From NCBI GenBank assembly GCA_949538735.1, contig CATGLK010000001.1:124001-188000 (forward strand): 64,000 nt of DNA. The letters are read 5' to 3'. Origin of the DNA: an uncultured Clostridia bacterium (lineage in GTDB: Bacteria > Bacillota > Clostridia > TANB77 > CAG-508). Shown in pieces: positions 17,913 to 27,895 of this stretch. Position numbers and translations under genes: made by a program. The notes beneath the pieces were generated by a model that was not told the origin of the DNA, searched no databases, and saw nothing but the letters and a program-made list of their open reading frames with translations. Each line of letters begins with the position of its first letter. Position 1 is the stretch's first letter.

Positions 17913-18803
17913 ATGTATAATGAAACTTTTGATTTTTATGATAGAACTACTTTAAAATCTTACAATTTAGACGAATCGATGCGATATCAGCTAAATATGT
18001 TAAGCACTCTTGATGTTTTTACTTTAAAACATTGTGAAAATGTTGCGAGTGTAACTTGTAGATTATGTCAAAAATTACATTGTACGAAAAGTTTTACAGA
18101 GTATTGTACCATATGTGCATATTTACATGACATTGGAAAATTGTTTATTCCTTCTGAAATTTTACAAAAGCCTGGAAAGTTGACAGATGAAGAATATGCA
18201 GTTATGAAAACTCATACTACTTTGGGACATAAAATGTGTATGGATGATTTAAAATTAAGACCTTATGCAGCTGGTGCATTATATCATCATGAGGCATTAA
18301 ATGGGACTGGATATCCTAATGGATTGACTAAAAAGGATATTCCTTATGAAGGGCAAATTATTCGTGTTGCTGATGAATATGATGCTATTGTTAGTAAGAG
18401 ACAGTATAAAACACATATTGGTATTTCTGATACTTTAAAAATTCTTATTGAAAATGCACAAAATGGTAAGAATAATCCACTTATTGTTCGCAAATTGTGC
18501 AAAGTTGTTATTGAAGATATTGAGTATGAAATTTTCTTAACTCAAAGTTATGTAAGTAATCTTGCTGAAGAGATAAAAAGGCTTAAACAAGTTGAGAAAT
18601 ATGAACATGCTATGAATAAAGCTAAATCAAAACATAATAAAGAATATTATTCTGAAGGTATGAAGGTTTTGCTAAGAGCTGGAGAAACTCCTGAAAATTA
18701 TCGTTCTTTTATTGGACAATATGAAGAAGCTTACAAAAATAAAAAAGCTGCTATTGAAACTTTATACAATGAAATTAAAATTATAAAAAAGTTAAAAGTT
18801 TAA
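17913..18803 (+). CDS. HD-GYP domain phosphohydrolase
   Basis: 296 residues. The HD pair is at His72-Asp73 (YLHDIGKLFIP), followed by HHEALNGTGYPNGL (His125-His126) and RVADEYDA, the signature of HD-GYP enzymes, which mostly degrade cyclic di-GMP. About 100 C-terminal residues are helical and Lys-rich without a known domain. There is no receiver or membrane sensor, so the input is unclear. Flanked by a repeat pair upstream and a good terminator downstream. Confidence 0.85.
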   Translation: MYNETFDFYDRTTLKSYNLDESMRYQLNMLSTLDVFTLKHCENVASVTCRLCQKLHCTKSFTEYCTICAYLHDIGKLFIPSEILQKPGKLTDEEYAVMKTHTTLGHKMCMDDLKLRPYAAGALYHHEALNGTGYPNGLTKKDIPYEGQIIRVADEYDAIVSKRQYKTHIGISDTLKILIENAQNGKNNPLIVRKLCKVVIEDIEYEIFLTQSYVSNLAEEIKRLKQVEKYEHAMNKAKSKHNKEYYSEGMKVLLRAGETPENYRSFIGQYEEAYKNKKAAIETLYNEIKIIKKLKV

Positions 18804-18820
18804 GCACTTTTAACTTTTTT
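18788..18820 (+). terminator. Terminator of the HD-GYP gene
   Basis: AAAGTTAAAAGT (18788-18799) pairs with ACTTTTAACTTT (18806-18817), followed by T residues; the stem includes the end of the gene. Confidence 0.8.
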
Positions 18821-18832
18821 ATTTTATACACA

Positions 18833-19183
18833 TTATTCTCCTAATCCAAAACTAACACCTAAGGCATTATTTACTTTATCTATTATTTTTTCATCATCTA
18901 TGTGACCTATTCTTTCCTTTAATCTGCTTTTATCAATAGTTCTAATCTGTTCAGCTAAAACCACAGAATTGCTTTTTAATCCACTAGAAGAAGAGTTTAT
19001 TTCTATATGAGTTGGTAATTTTGTTTTACTAGTTTGAGATGTTATCGCTGCTGCAATAACTGTTGGGCTATATTTATTTCCTAAGTCGTTTTGGATAATC
19101 AATACTGGTCTAATTCCGCCTTGTTCTGAACCAACTACTGGGCTTAAATCTGCATAAAACATATCTCCTCTTTTTATTTGCAT
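18833..19183 (-). CDS. mazF: MazF/EndoA-type mRNA interferase
   Basis: 116 residues from ATG 19183 behind [41 protein letters not shown] and [13 protein letters not shown] are the conserved PemK/MazF elements; Bacillus EndoA cuts RNA at UACAU. No antitoxin gene is seen in the about 100 bases upstream, so it appears solitary or its antitoxin is elsewhere. Confidence 0.9.
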   Translation of the reverse strand: MQIKRGDMFYADLSPVVGSEQGGIRPVLIIQNDLGNKYSPTVIAAAITSQTSKTKLPTHIEINSSSSGLKSNSVVLAEQIRTIDKSRLKERIGHIDDEKIIDKVNNALGVSFGLGE

Positions 19184-19288
19184 ATTATTCACTCCTAATA
19201 TTACTAGATTGTCAAGTATATTTTGTATTATTTCTAAATATGGTTCAACTGGTTTTAGAAATTTTATAAGAGATGTGCTGTTTAATAT

Positions 19289-19903
19289 TTAACTATTTAC
19301 AGTTATCTCATTATATAATATGTAAATAACTGTTTTTTTGTTAGTTTCTTGCAACTCCATTTTTTCAGGCTTTCCCGTCTTTTTGTCTATGTACAATTTC
19401 TTTTGCTTTTTGCTTGTTCCCTGACTTTCAGCCTGCATTATTATTTTTTCATTTTTTTCTTCCCAGCTTGCTTTTTGGTCTTGCTTATAATCTTTTACAA
19501 AACTACTTAAATCTAAGCAACTGTCTGCAACATATTGATAATTCTCGAATATTGATGTTAAGTTCAATTCAGTATTTTCTAACTTTAATACGTTTCCATT
19601 TCTTATCAATTTTACGCCCGCAATATTGCTTGGTTCTAGCACTTCTTGGCAATTATCTTCTTCTCCATTATAATTTTGTTTTAATATATATTTACTTTCA
19701 TTTTTATTACTTTGTACATCTACTTCTATTTTTGCTTCATATGAAGTCATATTTAAAATAAAATCTACAATTTCTTGACTAGTAGTATTATTTCCAATTT
19801 TCAAATTTTTAGCCGTATTATTTCTAAAAAATATTACATAACTTAAAACTCCTATTAAAATTACAGCAATTATCACAATTATAATAATTTTTTTGTTTTT
19901 CAA
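19289..19903 (-). CDS. GerS/LolA-like exported protein
   Basis: 204 residues with a membrane or signal segment at 4-26 and no lipobox cysteine. TSQEIVDFILNMTSYEAKIEV and YILKQNYNG followed by alternating beta strands resemble the LolA-like fold of clostridial GerS, a spore germination factor. It is last in the minD-minE-rodA-dusB direction, about 90 bases from dusB. The assignment rests on pattern only. Confidence 0.55.
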   Translation of the reverse strand: MKNKKIIIIVIIAVILIGVLSYVIFFRNNTAKNLKIGNNTTSQEIVDFILNMTSYEAKIEVDVQSNKNESKYILKQNYNGEEDNCQEVLEPSNIAGVKLIRNGNVLKLENTELNLTSIFENYQYVADSCLDLSSFVKDYKQDQKASWEEKNEKIIMQAESQGTSKKQKKLYIDKKTGKPEKMELQETNKKTVIYILYNEITVNS

Positions 19904-19994
19904 AACTTTCCCTCCTACCTAGAAAAATAAGATATTTCTTTTTTTCTATTCAAAAAAATATAGTGAGTTTCTTTTAACTCACTACATTTTTATT

Positions 19995-20966
19995 CTATAA
20001 AGTTTTAAAATATTCTTCTAGCCTATTTATCAACTCTTGCTTGTCTTCTATTACATTTATGCTATTTCTAAATTCACTAGAATTTTTTAAATTTTTTGTA
20101 TACCACGCAATATGTTTTCTAAGCTCTTTGACTGCTATATCACCTTTTTCTTGTACAGCTAATTCTATATGCTGTTTCATTATCTCCAACTTTTCTTCAT
20201 TTGTTGGCTGTGGCAATTTTTCTCCTGTTTCTAGGAAATGTTTAATATTTCTAAAAATCCAAGGGTTTCCAAATGCTCCCCTTCCAATCATTATTCCGTC
20301 TACACCTGTTTGCTCAAACATTTGGTATGCTGTTTCTTCGTCTACTACATCACCATTTCCTATAACTGGTATATTCACACTTTGTTTTATTTCTTTTATT
20401 ATTTCCCAATCTGCTTTTCCAGAATAAAATTCACTTCTTGTTCTACCATGAATTGTTATTGCAGATATACCAACTTCTTCTGCTATTTTTGCAACTTCTT
20501 TTGCAACAACATGCTCTTTGTCCCAACCTTTTCTTATCTTGACTGTAACTGGTACTTCTGAATTTCTTACTACTGCTTCCATTACTTTTTTTGCTTGTTC
20601 TAAATCTAAAAGCAATTTACTTCCGTCTCCATTTTTTACTACTTTTGGAGCTGGACAACCCATATTGATGTCTATTATATCTGCCGATTTGCTTAAAACT
20701 TTTGCACTATATCCCATTGTCTCTTCGTCACTTCCAAAAATCTGAAAGCTTATTGGTCTTTTTTCTCCTTCTGTATTTAATAACCTTTTTGTTTTTTGGT
20801 CATTATGGAACATCGCTTTTGAGCTTGCCATTTCTGTACATACCATTCCTGGCTCGAATTTTTCGCATATAATTCTAAAAGGCAGGTTTGTTACACCTGC
20901 CATAGGAGCTAATATTAAGTTATTTTTTAATGTTACATTTCCTATTTTTAATTCTTTTAAATACAT
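19995..20966 (-). CDS. dusB: tRNA-dihydrouridine synthase (Dus family)
   Basis: 323 residues. It reduces uridines in tRNA with FMN. APMAGVTNLPFR near the N-terminus, CTEMASSKAM, INMGCPAPKVVKNGDGSKLL with the active-site Cys, HGRTRSEFYSGKADW and VDGIMIGRGAFGNPW are the Dus signatures. Two ATG codons in a row (20969 and 20966) follow AAAGG; the second has the better spacing. It follows rodA by about a dozen bases, probably in one transcript. Confidence 0.92.
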   Translation of the reverse strand: MYLKELKIGNVTLKNNLILAPMAGVTNLPFRIICEKFEPGMVCTEMASSKAMFHNDQKTKRLLNTEGEKRPISFQIFGSDEETMGYSAKVLSKSADIIDINMGCPAPKVVKNGDGSKLLLDLEQAKKVMEAVVRNSEVPVTVKIRKGWDKEHVVAKEVAKIAEEVGISAITIHGRTRSEFYSGKADWEIIKEIKQSVNIPVIGNGDVVDEETAYQMFEQTGVDGIMIGRGAFGNPWIFRNIKHFLETGEKLPQPTNEEKLEIMKQHIELAVQEKGDIAVKELRKHIAWYTKNLKNSSEFRNSINVIEDKQELINRLEEYFKTL

Positions 20967-20979
20967 CATTTGACCTTTC

Positions 20980-22089
20980 TTATCTTGATACAAATATTGT
21001 TTTTTGTCTTTTACTGCTTATATTTAATAATATTCCTATACATATAAAATTTGTTATTAATGAGCTACCACCATAGCTTATAAATGGAAGTGGCACACCT
21101 GTTATTGGCAATAATCCCATTACCATTCCTATATTTTCTACCATATGGAATAAGAATATTCCTGCTATCCCAGATGCTATTAATGCTCCCACTTCGTCTT
21201 TGGCAGTTTTAGCTACATATATACATTTGGTCACCAAAAATACATATAATATTATAATCGCTCCTGCTGCTATAAACCCCATTTCTTCGCCTATTACGGA
21301 ATATATGAAGTCTGTTGTTTTTGGATAAAGAAAACCTAATTGTGTTTGATTTCCTTTGAACAATCCCATTCCTGTAAGTCCACCTGCTCCTATTGCTAAT
21401 TTTGATTGTATTATGTTATATCCTGCTCCTCTTGGGTCTGATTCCGGATTTAAGAATATGTCTATTCTTTTCTTAGCATGGTCTGGTAATACAAAATTGT
21501 ATAGTAAAGGTATTGATATTGCCATTATTAATACTGTAACTATTATATATTTTTTATCTATTCCTGCTGTTATTAACATTAATGCTAATGCCACTAAAAA
21601 TGCTGCCGCAGTGCCATAGTCTGGCTGTTTTACTATTAATAGTACTGGTAACCCTATAATTGCTAATATTATTAGTAATCTTGTTGGTTTGTTAATTTCT
21701 GTTGTGCCTCTTTCTTTTATTTTTGACATTGCTAATGCTAAAAATAGTATTACAAATATTTTTGCAAATTCACCTGGTTGGAACGAAAAAAATCCTATGT
21801 TAAACCAACTGCTTGCCCCATTTATAGGCGTCGTAAATAATACAACTATTAGCAGTAATATGAAAATTCCATATAAAATTGGCGATATTTTCACCAACAT
21901 TTCATAGTCTATTAGCATAAATGCTACCATTATTACTAAGCTTACTACTAGCCATATACATTGTTTATTAAAATCGCCATATTCTGTTTCCTGTGTTGCA
22001 GAAAATAACGCTACTAATCCTATGATGCATAGTATTATAACTGCTACTAGTAGCCCCCATTCTATATTTTTTAATTCTCTTTTTCTCAT
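20980..22089 (-). CDS. rodA: SEDS peptidoglycan polymerase RodA
   Basis: 369 residues with about ten membrane segments. The conserved SEDS elements QPDYGTAAAFL, a loop with KRIDIFLNPESDPRGAGYN, GGLTGMGLFKGNQ, DFIYSVIGEEMGF and PFISYGGSSL are visible. It polymerises glycan strands during elongation. The position after minD-minE is the usual clostridial place of rodA, which favours RodA over FtsW or SpoVE. Confidence 0.9.
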   Translation of the reverse strand: MRKRELKNIEWGLLVAVIILCIIGLVALFSATQETEYGDFNKQCIWLVVSLVIMVAFMLIDYEMLVKISPILYGIFILLLIVVLFTTPINGASSWFNIGFFSFQPGEFAKIFVILFLALAMSKIKERGTTEINKPTRLLIILAIIGLPVLLIVKQPDYGTAAAFLVALALMLITAGIDKKYIIVTVLIMAISIPLLYNFVLPDHAKKRIDIFLNPESDPRGAGYNIIQSKLAIGAGGLTGMGLFKGNQTQLGFLYPKTTDFIYSVIGEEMGFIAAGAIIILYVFLVTKCIYVAKTAKDEVGALIASGIAGIFLFHMVENIGMVMGLLPITGVPLPFISYGGSSLITNFICIGILLNISSKRQKTIFVSR

Positions 22090-22109
22090 TAAACCACTCT
22101 TTTTCTTAA

Positions 22110-22781
22110 TTAATTTTTTGATTTAATCGCTTCTTTTGTTTCGCTTTTATTTTCTTCTTCGTGTTCATTTGTTTTTTGTTCTTGTATTTCTTGCTCATTT
22201 ACTTCTTGATTTTCTGTTTTTATTTCTTCTTGCTCATTTATTTCTTTTTTGTCTTCTTTTTCAATTTTAACTTCATTTTGAGATTTTTCTTCATTTAATT
22301 CAATCTTCTCGTCTACTTGCTCTTGATTTTTAGCCTTTTCTGTTTTCACTTTTTCTTTTTTAGGTTGACTTTTCTTATCTTCTTGTCTTCCTTTATTTTC
22401 GTTTTCTTTTTTCAACTCTTTTTCTTCTTTTACTTCTGCCTTTTTTGCTTCTTTGGCTTTTTTGGTATCTACTTTTCTCGCTTCATTTTTTATATTTATT
22501 ATTGGAATATTTGCATATAGTGCTGGTGCTCCATTTGTTCCGTCTCCGTTTTCTTTGTTTGTTAATCTTACATCTATTGCTGTTTCATCTACATCTATAT
22601 ATTTTTTTATTACTTCTATTATTTCTTGTTTCATTAGCTCTAAAAAGTCTGCTGATACATTTGCTCTGTCTTGCATTAGTACTAAGTGTAGTCTTTCTTT
22701 GGCTGCATCTCTTGAGTTAGTTGCACTTTTATTTTCATTTTTGTTGAACTTCTTAAAAAATTTTGTTATGTTTTCAAACAT
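22110..22781 (-). CDS. minE: Cell division topological factor MinE with long charged tail
   Basis: About 223 residues from ATG 22781. Residues 1-85 are a normal MinE (amphipathic N-terminus, SRDAAKERLHLVLMQDRA, membrane-release helix and dimer strands). The remaining about 135 residues are almost only Lys, Glu, Asn and Gln, a low-complexity tail absent from ordinary MinE. It sits between minD and rodA. The tail may be a disordered linker; it could also be slippage-prone repeat expansion. Confidence 0.88.
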   Translation of the reverse strand: MFENITKFFKKFNKNENKSATNSRDAAKERLHLVLMQDRANVSADFLELMKQEIIEVIKKYIDVDETAIDVRLTNKENGDGTNGAPALYANIPIINIKNEARKVDTKKAKEAKKAEVKEEKELKKENENKGRQEDKKSQPKKEKVKTEKAKNQEQVDEKIELNEEKSQNEVKIEKEDKKEINEQEEIKTENQEVNEQEIQEQKTNEHEEENKSETKEAIKSKN

Positions 22782-22807
22782 ATTCCTATTTACCCCCAAA
22801 TTGTTTA

Positions 22808-23599
22808 TTATTTACTGAATAGTCTTTTTAATTTTGCAAAGAAACCTTTTTCTCTGCCAGGAATTGTCACTTCTATTTTTTCTCCTAGTACTCTTTTTGC
22901 TATTTCTATATATGCTTTTCCAGAAGGTGCTTTTTTATTTTGTATTACTGGTTCACCTTTGTTTGTTTGTGTAATTATGTATTCGTCATCTGGTACTACT
23001 CCTACTAGGTCTATTGATAAAAGATCAACAATATCGTCTACGTCCATCATTTCGCCTTTTCTTACCATATTTGGTCTTATTCTGTTTATTACTAATTCTG
23101 GATTTTTGATTTCTGATGATTCTAATAATCCTATTATTCTGTCTGCGTCTCTTATTGCTGATATTTCTGCTGTTGTTACCACTATGGCTCTGTCTGCTCC
23201 TGCTATTGCGTTTTTGAATCCTTGCTCTATTCCAGCTGGACAGTCTATTAGTATGTAGTCAAATTCTTCTTTTAATTTTCCTACTAAATTTCTCATTTGT
23301 TCTTCATTTACTGCGCTTTTATCTCTTGTTTGTGCTGCTGGTAATAGGTATAGTTCTTTAAATCTTTTGTCTTTTATTAGTGCTTGTCTTAGTTTGCATT
23401 TTTCTTCTACTACGTCTACTATGTCATATACTATTCTGTTTTCTAACCCCATAACTACGTCTAAGTTGCGTAGCCCTATGTCTGTATCGATTAGTGCTAC
23501 TTTTTTTCCTTCTAGTGCTAAGCTTGACCCTAAGTTTGCTGTTGTTGTTGTTTTACCTACTCCGCCTTTGCCTGATGTTATTACTATTACTTCTCCCAT
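22808..23599 (-). CDS. minD: Septum site-determining ATPase MinD
   Basis: 263 residues. SGKGGVGKTTTTANLG is the deviant Walker A; DTDIGLRNLDVVMGLEN, DCPAGIEQGF and the C-terminal amphipathic membrane helix (KGFFAKLKRLFSK) are typical. Works with MinE to place the septum. Strong GGAGG before ATG 23599. minC is not in the window. Confidence 0.95.
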   Translation of the reverse strand: MGEVIVITSGKGGVGKTTTTANLGSSLALEGKKVALIDTDIGLRNLDVVMGLENRIVYDIVDVVEEKCKLRQALIKDKRFKELYLLPAAQTRDKSAVNEEQMRNLVGKLKEEFDYILIDCPAGIEQGFKNAIAGADRAIVVTTAEISAIRDADRIIGLLESSEIKNPELVINRIRPNMVRKGEMMDVDDIVDLLSIDLVGVVPDDEYIITQTNKGEPVIQNKKAPSGKAYIEIAKRVLGEKIEVTIPGREKGFFAKLKRLFSK

Positions 23600-23645
23600 A
23601 ATTTTCCTCCTTCAGGATTTTAAAAACACATTTTTTAATAGCTTT

Positions 23646-23674
23646 ATGATATAACGAAAACGCGAAAAAGTCAA
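23646..23674 (-). promoter_or_regulatory. Promoter of minD operon
   Basis: Minus strand TTGACT (23674-23669), 17-base spacer, TATCAT (23651-23646). Confidence 0.65.
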
Positions 23675-23748
23675 TAAATTTTGTGTGAAAATGACAAAAA
23701 TATTTCTAAAATGTTACAATTTGTTTACAAAATAATTGTCATTAAAAT

Positions 23749-26700
23749 TTATTGACTTACTATTTCAGCAAAATATTGCATACTATTTATGGATTCTTCT
23801 ATATAATTACAATTTTCTCCAACTTCAATTAGTACTGAATACTTGGATAAATCCTGGTTATACTGTTCTTCCCTAATTAAAATTGGCTCAAATAATCCTG
23901 GATATTTTTCATCCGCCTTCTTTTGCATCTCAACAGCCCATTTTAAATCATAAATCCACTGTTTGTCCTCTTTATTAATTCCTATAACAAATCTTAAAGG
24001 AGCTACTTTTTTCCCTTCAATTTCTATTGTTTTAGCTGTATGCTCTGTTTCGGAATATGCATCTCTATGAATATCAACTATTCTATTAATATTTTTATTA
24101 TTATCTAATATTTTTTGTACACATTCTCTTGATTTTGCATATGTTCCTGTCTTTATTGGATAATTATGATATTCCTTATTATGAGTTGTTGTAATTCCCT
24201 TTTCTAACAATAATTCTTTTAAATAATCTCCCACTTTTATCACATTATAATTTTCATCTGTGCTTTTGTAAAATTCATATGTTTCATAATTTTTATCTGA
24301 TTTATAACTTTCTGTTCCATGTGTATGGTATAATAATATTTGGTCAGCTGGTTCTATTTGAATATTCTCTAACTCTTGTTTATCTATTAAAATTTCTGAA
24401 CTATTATAAATTCTTACTCCTGATAGATATTTTTGGTCTATTTGTTTAGCTCGTTCATAAATTTTATTTAACTCATCAATATATTCTTGTCCATCTAGCT
24501 TCTGATTTTCTATGCATTTTTCTAATTTTTTCTTTGTTTCTTCATATTCGCCTAATATGATATTATTAAATTTATATATTAGTTTATCATATTTTTCTTG
24601 TTTCTCCATTGCTTGTACAATATTTTCAGAAACTCTAATTTTTTGTAGTATACTTTGTGGAATGTTCTCATTTACCTTGTCATATTGCTCAACTTTTTCA
24701 TAATATTTTTCAATTTTTTCTATTTTGCAATTAGATTTTAAGTAGTTTTCTATAATCTCATTATATATTATTAGATGATTATATCTTTCATATTTCAGTA
24801 ATTCTTCATATTTATCAGCAATTCTCTCCTTGCTATCTTTATATTCCTGTGACACATTAACTAATCCATTATATTCTAATCTTAATTTATCTATTTGAGT
24901 GTTTATATTATATATCTTTGAATTCGCAGTTAAATATATACTTCCACATAGCACTATTATTAGTACTAAATTTGAAAAATATAATGTCTTCTTTTTCTTT
25001 TCATTATTATGCATTTTACTTGATATCATTCCAAGCAATATAAAATCGTACACCAATATTGCCATATAATCCATACTCATATCTATTATGCTATGAATAT
25101 TTAATATTAAAAATGCAAATAACACCGCTATTTCATTTGTTTCTTTTTCTTTACATAGTTTTGCCAATGTTAATATTGTTATTGCCATTATTCCTATATA
25201 GCTTATTGCTCCTATTGTGCCAAATTCCAACACCACTTTTGCCGGATAGCTGTGCAATTTTGCAGATATATAATCGTAATTTTGTACTTCAATGTACTTG
25301 CATTTCCACGCATCTCCACCTTGACCTATTAATGGATGCTCTTTTGTTAATTTTATGGCATCTTTTATCATTTCTATTCGTTCTTGTGCTGTTTTGTAGT
25401 TTATATTTATATTGGCTATTTTTTTTACTAACTTTGTTGGCAACAATTTATATTCTAGTGGTATCTCTTTTTCATTAATTTTTAGTTTTTTTATAGTTAA
25501 ACTTTTTTGCGAATATGAATATTTAGACCTAAATTCTATCTTTATCTCTGTGGTTGTCTCCTTCGTTACTATTTCTATTTTTTTAGTTCCATTATATGTC
25601 CCAAATTCTATTTGCGTATTATCAATTTCTTGGTTTCTGTTATTTCTTTGTATTAAGTTTATGCTGTAATTTCCTTCTATGTCATCTGGGGATTTAGCTT
25701 CTATTTCAAATTCAAATGTATATTGTGTATTAGATTTTACATTATCTATAACTTTTGCACCATAGTCACCTTCTACATCTTTTTTAAAGACCTCATATTG
25801 ATCATAAATATTTAATCCAATTATTATATATATAATTAAACCTATTACAATTACTCCTGCTATTAATTTTATGCCTTTTGTCTCTTGTTCTGTTATTTGT
25901 AGGTTTTCCATTAATATGTTAATTATATAGGTTATTATATTTGTAACTGCAAACATTACCCATATTGATACATAATCTTTATCACTTTGTAGTTTTTCGA
26001 ATAGTATTACATACATTATTGATATTATTGTTGATATTACTATGTTTTGTACGATTTCTTGTTTGTACTTTTTGTCTTTTATACATAATATATAAATTGG
26101 TAAAATGACTACTGTTACTAAAAATACACCTTTGCTATATGTTAGAATAATTCCTGTTATTATTATTTGCGTTATTGTTTTGTATATTGATTTTATTTCT
26201 TTTTTACTTTGCTTTAGATACTCATTTATATTTATGAATAGCACACTTGCTAAGAAAACTCCTAATACATTTGAGTTTCCTAATAATGATACCATTCTAT
26301 TTTCGCCATTTTCTATATTGTTAATTCCTATATTTTTCAAAATATCTGCAAATACATTGCTAGTTATTCCGTCTAGCCCAATTATGACAATGATAACCGT
26401 AACAATTATTATTGTTCTGGTTATCATTGTTTTTGGTATTTGTTTGTCTTTTGAGAAGATTTCTCTAATTATTATATATATGCCTAATACACATATGTAT
26501 TGCAGTACTGTTTGTACTGCTCCAAATAAGGATACATATGTGTTTGCTATTATTGGAATTGCTGTTGATGCTACTAGTAGTATTATGCATATGTCTAGCT
26601 TGTTTTTTATTATTTTTATTGGCTTTTTTTGTGTTAGTTTTATTGTTATATATGTTAGTAAAATTATATAGATTATAATTTTATTGTTCTCTGATAACAT
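23749..26700 (-). CDS. Fusion: O-antigen-ligase-like membrane protein with C-terminal SpoIIP amidase domain
   Basis: A 983-residue single frame. Residues 1-560 hold about a dozen membrane segments with a large outside loop; HPLIGQGGDAWK ... LHSYPAKVVLEFGTIG resembles the Wzy_C/O-antigen ligase family. Residues 580-780 are helical and Lys/Glu-rich. Residues about 780-983 are SpoIIP: YHTHGTESY (first His about 792), DIHRDAYS and VLIEVGENCNY, the metal and catalytic motifs of this peptidoglycan amidase/endopeptidase used in engulfment. SpoIIP normally has one membrane anchor; this architecture is unusual to me. Its ATG overlaps the end of the shifted prepilin-like gene by 20 bases. Confidence 0.8.
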   Translation of the reverse strand: MLSENNKIIIYIILLTYITIKLTQKKPIKIIKNKLDICIILLVASTAIPIIANTYVSLFGAVQTVLQYICVLGIYIIIREIFSKDKQIPKTMITRTIIIVTVIIVIIGLDGITSNVFADILKNIGINNIENGENRMVSLLGNSNVLGVFLASVLFININEYLKQSKKEIKSIYKTITQIIITGIILTYSKGVFLVTVVILPIYILCIKDKKYKQEIVQNIVISTIISIMYVILFEKLQSDKDYVSIWVMFAVTNIITYIINILMENLQITEQETKGIKLIAGVIVIGLIIYIIIGLNIYDQYEVFKKDVEGDYGAKVIDNVKSNTQYTFEFEIEAKSPDDIEGNYSINLIQRNNRNQEIDNTQIEFGTYNGTKKIEIVTKETTTEIKIEFRSKYSYSQKSLTIKKLKINEKEIPLEYKLLPTKLVKKIANININYKTAQERIEMIKDAIKLTKEHPLIGQGGDAWKCKYIEVQNYDYISAKLHSYPAKVVLEFGTIGAISYIGIMAITILTLAKLCKEKETNEIAVLFAFLILNIHSIIDMSMDYMAILVYDFILLGMISSKMHNNEKKKKTLYFSNLVLIIVLCGSIYLTANSKIYNINTQIDKLRLEYNGLVNVSQEYKDSKERIADKYEELLKYERYNHLIIYNEIIENYLKSNCKIEKIEKYYEKVEQYDKVNENIPQSILQKIRVSENIVQAMEKQEKYDKLIYKFNNIILGEYEETKKKLEKCIENQKLDGQEYIDELNKIYERAKQIDQKYLSGVRIYNSSEILIDKQELENIQIEPADQILLYHTHGTESYKSDKNYETYEFYKSTDENYNVIKVGDYLKELLLEKGITTTHNKEYHNYPIKTGTYAKSRECVQKILDNNKNINRIVDIHRDAYSETEHTAKTIEIEGKKVAPLRFVIGINKEDKQWIYDLKWAVEMQKKADEKYPGLFEPILIREEQYNQDLSKYSVLIEVGENCNYIEESINSMQYFAEIVSQ

Positions 26701-27689
26701 CTTTTGCTCCCCATTTATTTGCTGGTATTTCTAGTGTGCTTCCTTTTTCAAGAGTTATTGTTAAATTTGAGCAATCTCTAAATGTCCTATCTGTAAGCTT
26801 CGTAACACTTTTTGGTATTGTTATACTTGTTAATAATGTTGATGACAAAAATACATAGTGTAATTCTTTTAAATTTTTAGATAACTTAACACTTTCAAAT
26901 CCTTCGAAGAAGACACATTCCCATCCGACGATCATCTATAGCACCGTCTATAAATTCTATCGTATCCCCAAAAACTAACTTTTTCGGACCTTTAACTGTT
27001 ATGCTACCCCAAGGAAGGCAGAAGTGAACTCCGACCACTTTTTTCCCATCTATATATGAGGGAAACTCTAATATATCCCCATTTACAAAAATTGAAATTT
27101 GTTCGTAGTTTTCAAAATCGTTCCACTTCCAATCAGAATTATCCTGAGATAAACCTGTAATTATTAAATCTCCATTAGAATTTTCATGATAAATCCAAGA
27201 TACCTCAGCGATTTTTTCTCCTTCTTCTGGGTCGTTATTATCCCCAACAGAAATAGTATCATCTTTAAGCGACCAAACTTCAGTTGCAGCACCACTTTTA
27301 TCATAATAATTTAATACATATTTATTATCTTTAACAATTTTATATACATCCTTTTCATTAGTGCCATTTCCATAATTCGTTCCCTTGTCAAAAACTTTTT
27401 TCATATCTATTATTCCGTCATCATCAATATATCCTTTTGATTTCAAATATTCTATAAAATCTGTTTCATCTCTATATGATTCTTTTTGAAGTGCTAGAAA
27501 TTCCATTTTTTCTTTCACTCCTAAATGAGTAGTTTTTAAATCTGCTTCATCTGCTTTTTTTATTATTCCGTTTTTTCCTTTTAATGTACCTAATACAATT
27601 CCCGCTAGTATTAGTAAAATCACTATTGTGATAATTAAGGCTATTAATGTAATTCCTCTGTTGTTTGTCTTCGTTTTACTTTGTTTCAT
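26681..27689 (-). CDS. Prepilin-like leucine-rich-repeat surface protein, read through a CGGA +1 site
   Basis: From ATG 27689. The N-terminus NRGITLIALIITIVILLILA is a type IV prepilin/pseudopilin-like methylation motif and helix. A charged helical region and a linker follow, then a BspA-type leucine-rich segment. Zero-frame translation stops 9 codons after residue 254; skipping C26927 (CGT C GGA) gives DDRGWECVFFEGFESVKL and regular repeats (SKNLKELHYVFLSSTLLTS, IPKSVTKL) to the TAA at 26683-26681, 335 residues. The restored end overlaps the next gene's start, so only the shifted ribosome reaches the SpoIIP-fusion start. Confidence 0.76.
26927..26927 (-). other. CGGA +1 site 6 (P-site CGT)
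   Basis: GAT CGT CGG ATG in zero frame; skipping C26927 gives CGT GGA TGG and restores the leucine-rich repeats. CGT in the P site cannot easily re-pair one base on. Confidence 0.8.
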
Positions 27690-27821
27690 CCTTTTTAATC
27701 CCCTCTTTCGTTTAAGTTGCAATACCTATAATATATTTTTAACATTTGTACTGCTTTTATACGCAAATAATATCACAGTTTTGGTTTAAGTTCAACATTT
27801 TTATTTTGTTTTATTTGTTTT

Positions 27822-27828
27822 TTCGACA
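27822..27828 (-). promoter_or_regulatory. Possible Spo0A box
   Basis: TGTCGAA on the minus strand, matching the 0A-box consensus, between the prepilin-like/SpoIIP-fusion pair and the XRE gene. A 7-mer alone is weak evidence; another copy lies in non-coding sequence at 30166-30172. Confidence 0.35.
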
Positions 27829-27895
27829 GTATACAATAATATAAAATAAAATGTAATTTTAAATGTGGTTTGAAAACATAGAAAGGATAAATTTT

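Noticed and set aside
19184..19288. An antitoxin gene upstream of mazF
   Set aside because: No open frame with a start and ribosome binding site in this gap.
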